64,000 nt of DNA from Galdieria partita. Its lineage: Eukaryota; Rhodophyta; Bangiophyceae; Galdieriales; Galdieriaceae. Under the pieces are notes generated by a model. That model had not been told where the DNA came from. It saw only the letters and a program-made list of their open reading frames with translations, and searched no databases. The translations under genes were made by a program, and so were the position numbers. The DNA is taken from contig BQMJ01000013.1 of assembly GCA_025991245.1 (NCBI GenBank), forward strand, positions 62,001 through 126,000, read 5' to 3'. This document shows, in pieces, positions 19,750 through 29,359 of the stretch. Positions within the stretch are counted from its first letter, which is position 1, and each line of letters starts with the position of its first letter.

Positions 19750-21082
19750 CTACATTCCCCTTTTCAACGTGATCCAAACCATAAGAATAGAAAACATACG
19801 AGAAGTAGCATTAGGAAATACTGATGCAAGGTCCAGTCGTGCCAATCCGATATTATATACACTGCTGGTAAGATGACCAACTGCCTTGGTTGCCTGGTCA
19901 TTTTGCACAAATAGTTGACTATTCACAGGAATTGTGGATATGCCATTCTCAAGCTCCATGTTTGTTTGGATTGGACATGTCGCATCTAACAACCCAAAAA
20001 TATTCCAAAAATAGGACAATATCCAGCGTTCATCCTTACCATTGGGAGACTCATAAAAATGAATCATTGCTTGTGCTATTTGTAGGCCTTTGTCCTTTTC
20101 TTTTGCAAACACAACAGGAGCAATACGCTTCCGTACTACTCCCGTGTAATTTACACGAGCAGTCGTTTCCTAAAAACACACACATATATATGTCAAGCTA
20201 TGAATGAACAAAGCAATATACAAAAAACTGAATTACTTGACCAAGATAACATCCTTTAGAGAAACTAATACCATTGAGGTAATCTAGATTGCCTTCAAAA
20301 GGAAGACTACTCAGAAAAGAATAGTCTGTTCCTCCTTCTGGAACGCCATATATGATTCTCCATATATGATATAATTCTTCACTTTCTTCTTTTTCTCCTT
20401 GATACTAACAAGGAAAGGTTAGCCTCAATCGATTCTGAAAAAAACAAGTTTCTTACTTTGGTATGAATAGAAGTATAAAAACGCCAACCTAGACGTGCAA
20501 GACGAGGATCCAAAGAATAAACTATTGGTTTATCTGGAACTAAATCTGACCATATCTGATAGATACTTTCTAAACCTGGTGCGACCCTTGAGTTGGTTGC
20601 AGTATATCAGCAAAACAGAGTTCTCAGAAAAGTATTCAGATACTAACCACACTGAGTATGAATCCGAAATATTCGATATCTCTACTCGAGAACGAAGCCG
20701 ATATAACTGAAAATGCTTCACTAGTTCTATGTATGGTTAAGTTGGAACATTCGAAATAAACAATACAACCTACCATAACCCGTGGAAGGATGCACATCTA
20801 TTAACCAGTCTTCACAACTATCACCCAAAGGAGCAAGGAAGCCTTGGTTTATAAGACGTCCTCTCTTATTCAAAAAGCCAGTATAGCCCAAAGTTGGCTT
20901 TCGACTCTGCTTTGTTAACAACTCCACGTTTTGTGTTACTAGACCCTGAGTACTTCAATAAGAGTACTTGAAACTCGGTCAATCGATACCTGAAGAAACT
21001 TGGTGGTGTCCTTTCCTGATAACTTTAACAAATACCGGTTGTGTAACGACGCTACGAAACTTGGTGACTTCCAAGATGACAT
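19750..21082 (-). CDS. IBA57: Iron-sulfur assembly factor IBA57 (YgfZ/GcvT-like)
   Basis: Exons 21082-20990, 20945-20774, 20726-20648, 20586-20457, 20404-20237 and 20169-19750 give 353 aa. IBA57 is a folate-binding GcvT-fold protein that works with ISCA proteins in mitochondria (and an IBA57.2 in plant plastids) to make 4Fe-4S clusters. Family marks in order: LLKLSGKDTTKFLQGLVT, YTGFLNKRGRLINQGFLAP, KHFQLYRLRSRVEI, SLDPRLARLGWRF, then the signature ISFSKGCYLGQETTARV split by an intron, and GVVRKRIAPV. Splice choices were fixed by this alignment; donor GTTAGT and acceptor CTCAAG of intron 3 were the only pair that kept the frame. The start at 21082 gives only a short N-terminus, so a true presequence may lie in an unseen upstream exon. 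Confidence 0.88.
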
Positions 21083-21572
21083 GGCGTCCAAAGACTTTTC
21101 TCCAACAATGATTGGAATGAAGACTTTTTTGTTTGCAAGATAGTGCTTTCATCAACATATATTAGTTGAGCTGAGATAAATGTTTATTTGTTTTTTACTT
21201 TCAACAGTCATCTAACAAGCATAGAATATAAAAGACCATATATAGTTTATAAACCTCAATACTCTATTTGCATAAAAATTCTATTTATCTACGGCTTTCA
21301 ATGTTCTCTTTATCAAAACTTTCAAAGCAGCAAATTGTCTCTTTGTCCTAAAAATGGACACCGACAGGAATTGTTCATCCATCCAAAGCATAAGATGTCC
21401 AATAGACTTGAGGAGCTGACCATGAAGGAAAGCGATGATCGTGGCTTGCAATGAATGTTGTCGCTCTCACCAAGAATGCGTCCCTTTGAATGACAAAAGG
21501 ACATGAAAAACAAGCCCATAATATTTACCTTTTTCCAAGTTTTCTGTCTTGATATTTTTTTGTTTTGGCACA
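21083..21572. other. Divergent promoter region IBA57 / MFS transporter
   Basis: About 490 bp. It holds a possible 19-codon upstream ORF for the transporter (21395-21454). Otherwise I see only AT-rich DNA. Confidence 0.45.
21395..21454 (+). promoter_or_regulatory. Possible upstream ORF of the MFS transporter
   Basis: A 19-codon ATG-to-TGA frame ends 118 bp before the transporter ATG. Upstream ORFs often tune transporter translation, but whether this lies in the transcript is unknown. Confidence 0.2.
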
Positions 21573-23586
21573 ATGTCTGCTCCTGTTGTAGATGTCTCCT
21601 CTGAATATATTCAACGAGTCTCTTTAGGTGCTAATGAAAGAGAAGGTCCTGAAAGCTTGCAAACTTATTGGGAAACCAACAACAATAGTGAAGATAAACA
21701 TCCATCCAACAACTCCAGTTTGGAAGAGTCAGAAAAGGAACGCAGAGAACTTCAAAAAGCCATTAGGTTCAATGCCTTGGGAACTGCTATGGGCTTCTTT
21801 GTGAATGGTTATATGTATGATATTTCATCGGTATTGTTGACCATGTATACGGATCTTTATCCAAGTTTTAATACTGATGTATTCTTACAAACTGCTATTG
21901 GAGTGGCTATGTTGTATGGAGTCATGTTTGGTCTTTTGATATTTGGTTTCATTGCCGATTACTTTGGAAGAAAAAAAGGTCTCATCATGTGCTCCTCATT
22001 GGTCTTATTAGGAAATATTATTGGAATAGCTTACAACGGAACAGATATTGATGGAGCCTTGTGGATGATGTGTATTGGTTTGGGAGTTGCAGGATTAGGA
22101 ATGGGAGGAGAATATACTTGCAATGTTCCCAACTCTATGGAAGACAGTGAAGAAGTGGATACTTCAAAGAGAGGAGGAAGAGTGACGAGGCTGGTCATGG
22201 CCATGGAAGTATTAGGAAACTATGCTCCTTTTGTTGTTCAACTCATTATTATTGCAGCAGCTTGTCGCAATGCATATCTTGGACTTCGTTCTGGATGTAA
22301 AGACCAAGTAGTGACTCGAGTATCCTTTGCAGTTGCCACTATTCCTGTTATTATTGTGTTAGTATATCGTACTCAAATGAAGGATTCAAGAATGTTTACA
22401 AGAGATCAAGCCAAGAGAGGAAGAAAGTATGATGGATTAGATTTGTTTATTTTCTTCAAACATTTTTGGGCTCGTTGCATTGGAACAGTGATTATGTGGT
22501 TTCTTATTGATTGGATTAATTATTCTGGTGGGACATTTGGAAATTTGGTTTTACAAAAAGTCATTGGAGCATCCTTATTTAAGACAGTATGGCTTACCTT
22601 GGCAGAAGGTGTAGCTTGGGCAGTATGGATGCCATTTTTAGTTTCTTTTATTGTGGATCGTTTAGGAAGAAGAAAGACTGAAATATTTGGATGGCTGTGG
22701 TTAGCATCCACGACATTAATTACTGCAGGCTTCTTTTGGCAACTCCGAGCACAACCTGTTGCATATATTATTTGGAGTACATTTCAAGGAGGGTAAGAAT
22801 GATCCTTTTTGAGTTTACATTGCTTTGAATGAGTTGAATACTAGTTTCCAATATTTTGTATTTGTTCCCGTATATTTGGTTCCTGCTGAAGCTTATCCAA
22901 CAAGAATTCGTGCAACTATGTATGGAGTTTCTTCGTCTCTTGGCAAGATGGGAGGAATTGTAGGAACAACTATATTTCCTCAAATATGGAAGCGGTTTGG
23001 AGGCGGCTCTGAAAGTTTAGACGGTCTTCGAGGAACGATGTGGTTCAATGCTGGACTTTCTTATGTAGGATTAGTGATTTGCATCTTATTTGTTCCAGAA
23101 TATTCTCAACGTTCTTTGGTGGGAGAAGATGATAGATACAATGAACTTCGCCGTCGTTATGCTGGAAAGTATATACAACACTTGGGATTGAATAATCATG
23201 AAATCGAATCTCAAGATGCTGAAAGTTGTGGTATTTTTCGTTTGATGAAATATTATATGTTTGGTCCAAAAGAACTCTTTCTATCTTATCAGCGTAAATA
23301 TGCTGCAATGTTGGCACAGCGTTCAGGTATTGGTTGTGTAGAAGAAGCTCAAGAGGCAGCCTCCTTACCCACCTATTACAATGATTTGACTCTTACTTTG
23401 AAGTTGTATTGGAGAATTCGCTATGGTAAGGAAGGCTGTGCTTCCAATGAAAGGGCATCAGAAGATATGGCATATTATTATCAGTCCCAACAACAGAAAC
23501 AAAAGGCTGCAGAATCTACACCCAAGGGTTCTTTGCATCAAGAAGAACATCTTACCGCCTCTGCTTTGGTGGAAGATAAACAATGA
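21573..23586 (+). CDS. MFS transporter of the sugar/phosphate porter type
   Basis: Exons 21573-22792 and 22845-23586 give 653 aa. The fold has about 12 predicted membrane helices with both MFS loop signatures: IADYFGRKKG between helices 2 and 3 and VDRLGRRKTE between helices 8 and 9. GLGVAGLGMGGEYTCNV follows in helix 4. VPAEAYPTRIRATMYGVSSS and KMGGIVGTTIFPQIW in the second half resemble proton-coupled phosphate (PHO84) and glycerophosphoinositol transporters more than sugar porters, but the substrate is not provable. A long hydrophilic N-terminus (~65 aa) and a C-terminal cytosolic tail of over 100 aa are present. ATG 21573 is the first in the frame. ERG2 follows on the same strand after 92 bp. 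Confidence 0.8.
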
Positions 23587-23678
23587 TATGTTTATTGCAT
23601 TTGTTAAGAGTTGCTTGAATAAAATGAATTCTCTTTGGTTACAATGAGAAAGGACAACTGCCATTGAGTGATTTTGAA

Positions 23679-24462
23679 ATGAAAGTGGCATCATCATTGC
23701 CTCATCGAGTCTCCTGGATTGGAATAGCTTTCTTTGTGACCTTGTTATGTTCTTTCATATGGGTTACCAGTATTATTTTGGCAACTTTTACTCCACCCAA
23801 GTTTGACAAGGATGTCATTCGGAAAATAGCTGAAAGAGCAGTTGGTTTGGTTGTTTTTGTTTTCAAACGTACCATTCTCAAATAGTTTGGTCGTACTTGT
23901 TAGATCTCCCACGAGAAGAAGCTTTTCGTAACGTTTCTAAAGAACTGCAAGCTGCTTTTCCTCAACTTATTTATGATTCTAAGTGGATATTTATCAACGC
24001 CGGTGGTTGGATGGGATCCTTTTATCTCTTGCACGCTTCTTTGACAGAATATGTGTTATTATTCGGTACTGCGATAGAAACATCAGGTCATAGTGGTCGT
24101 TATTGGATAGATATATATGATACGTTACTTCGAGGCACTTTTTATCAGTGGTCAGAAGGCACTACACACTATGTGACTTATTCAGCTGGTGATACTATTT
24201 ACCATCCACGTTTATCTGCCACTGCAGTTCATTGGAAGGTAAGTTTGAGTTGGCTCCACAACCAAAAAGAATGGAGATAAATAGGGATGCACTATAGGAA
24301 GATACTTGGATGTTGGAATATGCACGTGGACCTATTATTTCATCTCTTCTATTTGCTTTATCGGACTCCATGTTTTCCACACAAGATTGGTTGACTATTT
24401 ATAAGAGTGTTCAAATATACGGTAGAATGGTTATCCAATCACTTATTCGTTTCCAAATATAA
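23679..24462 (+). CDS. ERG2: C-8 sterol isomerase ERG2 / sigma-1-receptor family
   Basis: Exons 23679-23844, 23886-24238 and 24298-24462 give 227 aa. ERG2-type enzymes shift the sterol double bond from C8 to C7 in the ER; sigma-1 receptor shares the fold. One N-terminal helix (WIGIAFFVTLLCSFIWVTSI) anchors the protein. The cupin-like core has FINAGGWMGSFYLLHASLTE, LFGTAIETSGHSGRYW, and a FYQWSEGTTHYVTYSAGDTI segment, followed by LEYARGPIISSLLFAL. The conserved acidic residues of the active site appear retained (GTAIETSGHSGRYWIDIYDT region). The 41-nt first intron is the shortest ordinary intron I inferred. Green plants use a different (EBP-type) isomerase, so an ERG2-type enzyme is informative about sterol synthesis here. 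ELOF1 starts 36 bp after the stop. Confidence 0.88.
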
Positions 24463-24498
24463 TAAGAAAAACGTGTGTTCATTATTGACGATTCTTCA

Positions 24499-24753
24499 AT
24501 GGGAAAACGCAAGTCACGAAAGAAGCCTATTCAAAAACCCAAAAAGCCAACACTTGATAAAGTTTTCAACTGCCCTTTTTGTGGACATGAAAAAACTGTA
24601 GACTGTACCATTTCCAAGTCAAAGGGAGTTGGTTCGGTTTCCTGTAGAGTTTGCCAAGCCTCTTATACAGCAGAAGTTACACACTTGGACGAAGCTGTAG
24701 ACGTATATGCCGAATGGATTGACAAAACTGTCCAAGTAGGTAGAAATAAGTAA
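24499..24753 (+). CDS. ELOF1: Transcription elongation factor 1 homolog
   Basis: Single exon, 84 aa. ELOF1 is a small zinc-ribbon factor bound to elongating RNA polymerase II and needed in transcription-coupled repair. Visible: basic start MGKRKSRKKP, zinc ligands FNCPFCGHEK and VSCRVCQASY, and the conserved tail LDEAVDVYAEWIDKT. Full family length. It follows ERG2 by only 36 bp on the same strand and converges on MRD1. Confidence 0.95.
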   Translation: MGKRKSRKKPIQKPKKPTLDKVFNCPFCGHEKTVDCTISKSKGVGSVSCRVCQASYTAEVTHLDEAVDVYAEWIDKTVQVGRNK

Positions 24754-24840
24754 CACACACTAGAAACAATGGTTGACTTGGAACTAGGCTAATAGTTGAA
24801 TTCACGCATAACAACAAATAAGAGACTTTTGGAGATACTC

Positions 24841-27258
24841 TCATACGACAGTTGGTTGACGTGAGAATAATTCATCTCCACCTTTGGAGTATTCTAAAAC
24901 TAAATGTCTGCCATAGAAATGGGTATCTTTCAAAGATTGCAAAGCTGTAGCTGCATCCCTCTTGCTTAGAAACTCAACAAAGCCAAAGCCACGATGAGTG
25001 CCATCCAGTTTACGAGGCAGTCGAACACTCTTTACTTCACCAAAAGTTTCAAACAGTTTGCGAACTTCCTTTGCTGTTGCTTCAAAGGCAATGTTCCTCA
25101 CCAACAATTTGTTGCAAACAGCATCAGACACAATCTTAGGTTCCAATACCTTCTTGCCTCCACTACGTTCCGATAGTTTCAATACAACTGCATGACCATC
25201 AATAACTGTACCTTGCAGCTGATTCAAAGCTCTTTGAGCATCTTTTTCCGTAGAATATTCCACAAAACCAAAACCTAATGAAACTGGAGTACTGGCAGAA
25301 ACTTTGTTTTTCTTTGCAATAGTTACAGATCTCACAGGAGCCACCTTTTGAAATACTGTTCTCAACTGGTCTTCCGTTGTATTAAAGTCGAGGTTCTTGA
25401 CAAATAAACTGGTTCGTCCTATTCTATCCAAAGTGGATGCTTCATCTTCTTCCTGCTTCTCTTCTATGAATATTGCATGAGAAGTATCGGATACTTTCGA
25501 GTCATAACTTGGTTTCTTCATATCCTCAAGAAATATATTTTGTGGAGCCCATTCTAAATATAAAGGTCGATCTTTGAACTTTGAATAAGCCAATGCCCGA
25601 TAAGCACGTTTGGCATCATTTGTTTCGATAAACTCTACTAAACCAATCAAACGTGAAGGTGACATAATAACTTGTCTCAAGGCACCAAACTTCATAAATA
25701 AATCAATAACTTCCTTTTCTAATGTTGCTGCGGGTAAATTCTTCACAAACATAACAGTTTTGGAGCGTGGACCATCTCTCGAATTCTCCAAAGCATCTAT
25801 ATTAACTCCTGTACTTTGAAAGAATTGCCGAGTTTCTTCCTGCAAATGTGCTTCTCCAATAGCTAATTGAATTGCAGCTGTACCCGAATCTTGAAGATTT
25901 TCATATACTTGTGACTTGGAAACTTGAAAGTCTTGAGCAATTGTATCAGCTACAGCATCGCTAGACATATAAAGTGATGACCATGCTTGTCGGTCTGTGC
26001 CAAGCTTTGCAGATTGTTTCAACTTTGCCAATTTGTCATCTTTGTATAGATTACTCGTCTTTCGTTCTTGTTCAATTCCAATAGGAGCCATGGCAGGTAA
26101 AATATGTAACAATCTGCCTTGAAATATATGACCATCCAATTCTGCCATAGCTTGTGCAGCATTTTCAGGAAGCACAAAAGTTACAAAAGCAAACCCTTTA
26201 GGTTTCTGTGTTTCCGAATCGAGACAAACGTGAACATCCGATAACAAGCCAAACTTTTCAAAAAGCTTCGTAAGTTCTTCATCCATAACAGAATACGCCA
26301 AATTGCGAACGAACAAACGTCCCGTCTCTAATACGTTACTACTTGAAATGGATTGCGCCGTATTACTACTCTTTATAGAACATTTTAGATTATCTTGAGA
26401 AAAGTTTTCTGGCTTCTTATCGATATTCTTCGGCAACATTTTCACTTTCTCTTTTGATATGTTGGTAGGTCGACTCATGTCCTCCTCCTTATTCATATCA
26501 TCATTCAACTTGGACTCCAACCACTCTTCATCGTTACTATATTCCTCTCGTTGGTCATTTTCTAGTTCCTCATCTTCTTCTGAAGATATCGAAGATAGAT
26601 TAGTAGGGTCCTGTACTATCTCTTCTACTTGTTGATAAGAAGATTCGCTACTATTGTCTTCTTCGTCAAAACGAACGTGCAGTTGTTCATAAGCTACATC
26701 TTCTCCTCCAGGTCTTTTAGAAGCAACCAAACGCCGTTCCTCTTTGGCTGCATCGGCCTCTTTGTCCTTCTTTGCTAAAATATCGATCGACCAGTCATTC
26801 TCCCATATCGCTTTCTTCTTTCGTGGTTTCATAACTTGAAGAAATTCTTGAAAACCTGGATCCCCTTCTTGGTCATTTCCTCGGTGCCTTTTCGACAACT
26901 TGTTTCCTTCTGCTTTGGATTTACTCTTGTGTGGTATTTGTTGGTCTCCTACTGGTTTAGCATATTCTACATGTATTCGAGATGTGTCTATAAAAGTCTC
27001 ATGAAAGTAGTTTTTAGCTGCTTTGGCTTGTTTCACAGTTTTGAACCCAATAAAACCAAACCGTCGACAAGTACCATCTCTTCAAGGGTTTAGAATAGGC
27101 ATCAGAAAGTAACAAAACCAAACTTACTTTTTCCGCAATACTTTGACATCTGTTACTTCACCTTGACTAGAGAAAATATCTTTTAGCCGCTTTTCAGTAA
27201 TATATTTTGGAAGTCCTTGAATCAACAAACGACTTGTACTATTCTCATCCTTTACCAT
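24841..27258 (-). CDS. MRD1: Multiple RNA-binding protein MRD1 / RBM19
   Basis: Exons 27258-27128 and 27079-24841 give 789 aa. MRD1 binds pre-rRNA and U3 in the small-subunit processome. Five RRMs are visible. RRM1 begins SRLLIQGLPKYITEKRLKDI and continues across the intron into RRFGFIGFKT. RRM2 has GRLFVRNLAYSVMDEEL, RRM3 KTVMFVKNLPAATLEKEV, RRM4 TSLFVKNLDFNTTEDQL and RRM5 NKLLVRNIAFEATAKEV with HRGFGFVEF. An acidic low-complexity linker with Ser/Glu clusters separates RRM1 and RRM2, as in the family. Five domains match yeast MRD1; animal RBM19 has six. The second ribosome-biogenesis gene in this window with UTP18, though they are not adjacent. Confidence 0.93.
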
Positions 27259-27339
27259 ATTTCAACTTGGAAAACAATTTTCATAAAACTTACAAATTTT
27301 ATAAAAACAAACAAACAGAAATACTTTTCAAAGATGGTA

Positions 27340-27933
27340 TCAACTAGTAAGAGTATCCATATCTTGTTGAGTACTTTTGGTGACTGGAGAAGCAGAAGCG
27401 GAAGCCAAATACACATTCCATATTAGCGCAACAGAGTTGACAAACAATACTCGATATTCTGGTGGAGTGAAACGAAAGTTAATAGTTTGTGCAGGTAACC
27501 AAAGTGCCCAGTTAGCTTTCAAAGTCGTCCAAAAATCTTGTTTCACTTTTGAAACGAACGGACGCCCTTCTAATAAAGAAACATAAGAAAATACACCAAC
27601 TATCGCCAATGGAGTAAATAATGTTTGATCTGCCAATACTTTGCTTATCAACGACCTTGTCGTCGCTTTAGGAAATAAACGGTCCAATAACTGATACCAA
27701 TAATGAGCACATGGACCAAAGATGAGCAATCCAAAAGATGTGAAACGCATTGCACGTCCAACGTCCATCTGAATAACTTTCGTCGAGTCCTTTTTGGAAT
27801 ATCTCTGCTCTAAATATTGTGCTGCAACATCTCCAGCTAGAGATAAAACTCCACAAGTTACTGATTTGGTCATTACTGGCTTATCCATTAAGAGTTGACG
27901 ATAACTTCTCATCCATCGACCCAACCAACTCAT
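27340..27933 (-). CDS. Mpv17/PMP22 family membrane protein
   Basis: Single exon, 197 aa. The Mpv17 family comprises four-helix proteins of the inner mitochondrial or peroxisomal membrane with channel-like activity. Signature blocks: YRQLLMDKPVMTKSVTCGVL with SLAGDVAAQ, the RAMRFTSFGLLIFGPCAHYW segment, DQTLFTPLAIV, and WALWLPAQTINFRFTPPEYR with VLFVNSVALIWNVYLA. Length is typical. The start lies 13 bp after the stop of the upstream cyclase-family gene on the same strand, leaving almost no room for its own promoter outside that gene. Confidence 0.92.
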   Translation of the reverse strand: MSWLGRWMRSYRQLLMDKPVMTKSVTCGVLSLAGDVAAQYLEQRYSKKDSTKVIQMDVGRAMRFTSFGLLIFGPCAHYWYQLLDRLFPKATTRSLISKVLADQTLFTPLAIVGVFSYVSLLEGRPFVSKVKQDFWTTLKANWALWLPAQTINFRFTPPEYRVLFVNSVALIWNVYLASASASPVTKSTQQDMDTLTS

Positions 27934-27946
27934 ACTACACAGTATG

Positions 27947-28899
27947 TCAGTTTTTATCTACTTCCAAAGGAAAAAGAATGGGTCGACTTGGAACAGCGTC
28001 TAAGAATGCAAAGGATGACAAACTTAATATAATAAAGTAAATGCCGTCCTTCACGGGGTCTGGAATACAACAAAGTTCAGTGAGAGATCTACTTTTCCGG
28101 GGAGACTGTAATGAATCAGAAGATACTCGCCAGAAATATTTGTGAGATTCCACTTTCCCACCTTCACATACTGATTGATATTATTTATCGTAATAAAACA
28201 GCCCAAACTTACCGTCTGGATGTCGATCAAGCGAGGGTGTATCGACTAACAAATGCTGTATCTGAAACTGGTCGAGAACTTGAATGGCGTCTGAAGTAAA
28301 ATAGGGCCAATTCACTGAGTTATTTGCTGTTGGATACTTGTCCAAGTCGTTGGGCAGAGTACGAACCACAAGAATGGAAGGACACTGTTCTTCGACTAGA
28401 TTATGAGCCTCTAAAGTCTTCACTATGGCGTCCTTTACAAGTTCACCAGAAATAACGCGATCACCCGTGGATACTACAGAATAGACAATATTTTCTGGCT
28501 TATTCTCACCAACCAGTACAGGTTCCACAGATATCAAGAGACAAGCACCTTGAATTATTCCAGGAAAACAGTCTTCCACGTAAAACCTTTTTTGTTCTGC
28601 AACGTGACCCACGCACTCGGTATGAGTTCCGTTTGCGTGAGGATTAAACTCTATAGAAGTACAGTTGACACCGATACCTCCGTAAGCTTGACAAACTTCG
28701 GTCGTCTTGGGTTGACCTGTGAGATCTGTTGACTAAGCTATTCGCAACAATGCTACCCTGCTTTTCTCTTACCTAAACCAAAAGCTTCCACAGTGAATTC
28801 TCCAACGTGCCCTCTTACTGAAATACTGATATCTACTGGCTGTGAATACTTTACACGAAACGAGCTAGTACCCACAACTAGCTTGGAATGGAAGCTCAT
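27947..28899 (-). CDS. Cyclase-family (kynurenine-formamidase-like, PF04199) metal hydrolase
   Basis: Exons 28899-28773, 28725-28213 and 28161-27947 give 284 aa. The fold is that of metal-dependent arylformamidase/isatin hydrolase/polyketide-cyclase-like proteins. The metal motif HxGTHxxxxxH appears as FNPHANGTHTECVGHVA, and the late block has FQIQHLLVDTPSLDRHPDGG. The first part contains PVDISISVRGHVGEFTVEAF, which fits the family start (D-x-S). A real substrate cannot be given; members hydrolyse N-formylkynurenine or related amides. Intron 2 acceptor GTGAAG was used so that DGGKVESHKYFW continues in frame. The C-terminal ~60 residues are less conserved. Confidence 0.75.
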
Positions 28900-29359
28900 G
28901 AATGGTCCTCATCGGATGGAATGCCAACTGATGAGAAAGCCAATCATGGCATGATGTGACAGAAATGGCTAGGACTTGCGAAGACAAAAGAAACCGGAAT
29001 ATCCATTTCTTTCATTGATGCATTAGCAGTTATTTCCATATATTTTATTGTTGGAAACACTCAATCTATTTCCAACAACCAAAATGGATAGTATTCTCAA
29101 GTTATGGGACTGCTTTTCAATCACAACAATACAGAAAAAAGGGCAATTGGCCAATATGGCGCCACAATCATTCCAAATTTAGGCGGGCAATTTGAACCCT
29201 TTCGAGTCTCTTAGCCAGCACAAACGATCTTCGTGTCTCTCTTCTTCTTTGGAGACATATTCAACCTACGTTATTGTTTCGTTCATAGATAAAAACCACT
29301 TGTCGAATTGATTTTTTTCCGTGTTGTTGAGGAATTGTATTGTTGGTTCTAGATACTTT
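28900..29359. other. Divergent promoter region, cyclase-family gene / kinesin-5
   Basis: About 460 bp. The kinesin side holds a CCAAT palindrome and two E2F-like motifs at 29146-29188. Nothing else recognised. Confidence 0.5.
29146..29190 (+). promoter_or_regulatory. CCAAT palindrome and E2F-like motifs upstream of kinesin-5
   Basis: ATTGGCCAAT (29146-29155), TGGCGCCA (29157-29164) and TTTAGGCGGGC (29178-29188) lie 172-214 bp before the kinesin-5 ATG. CCAAT boxes beside E2F/CHR-like elements are typical of mitotic promoters in other eukaryotes. Function here is inferred. Confidence 0.45.

Noticed and set aside
19597-19770. 57-codon plus-strand ORF between thioredoxin and IBA57
   Set aside because: It overlaps the IBA57 C-terminus on the other strand, shows no motif, and is within chance length for this base composition.
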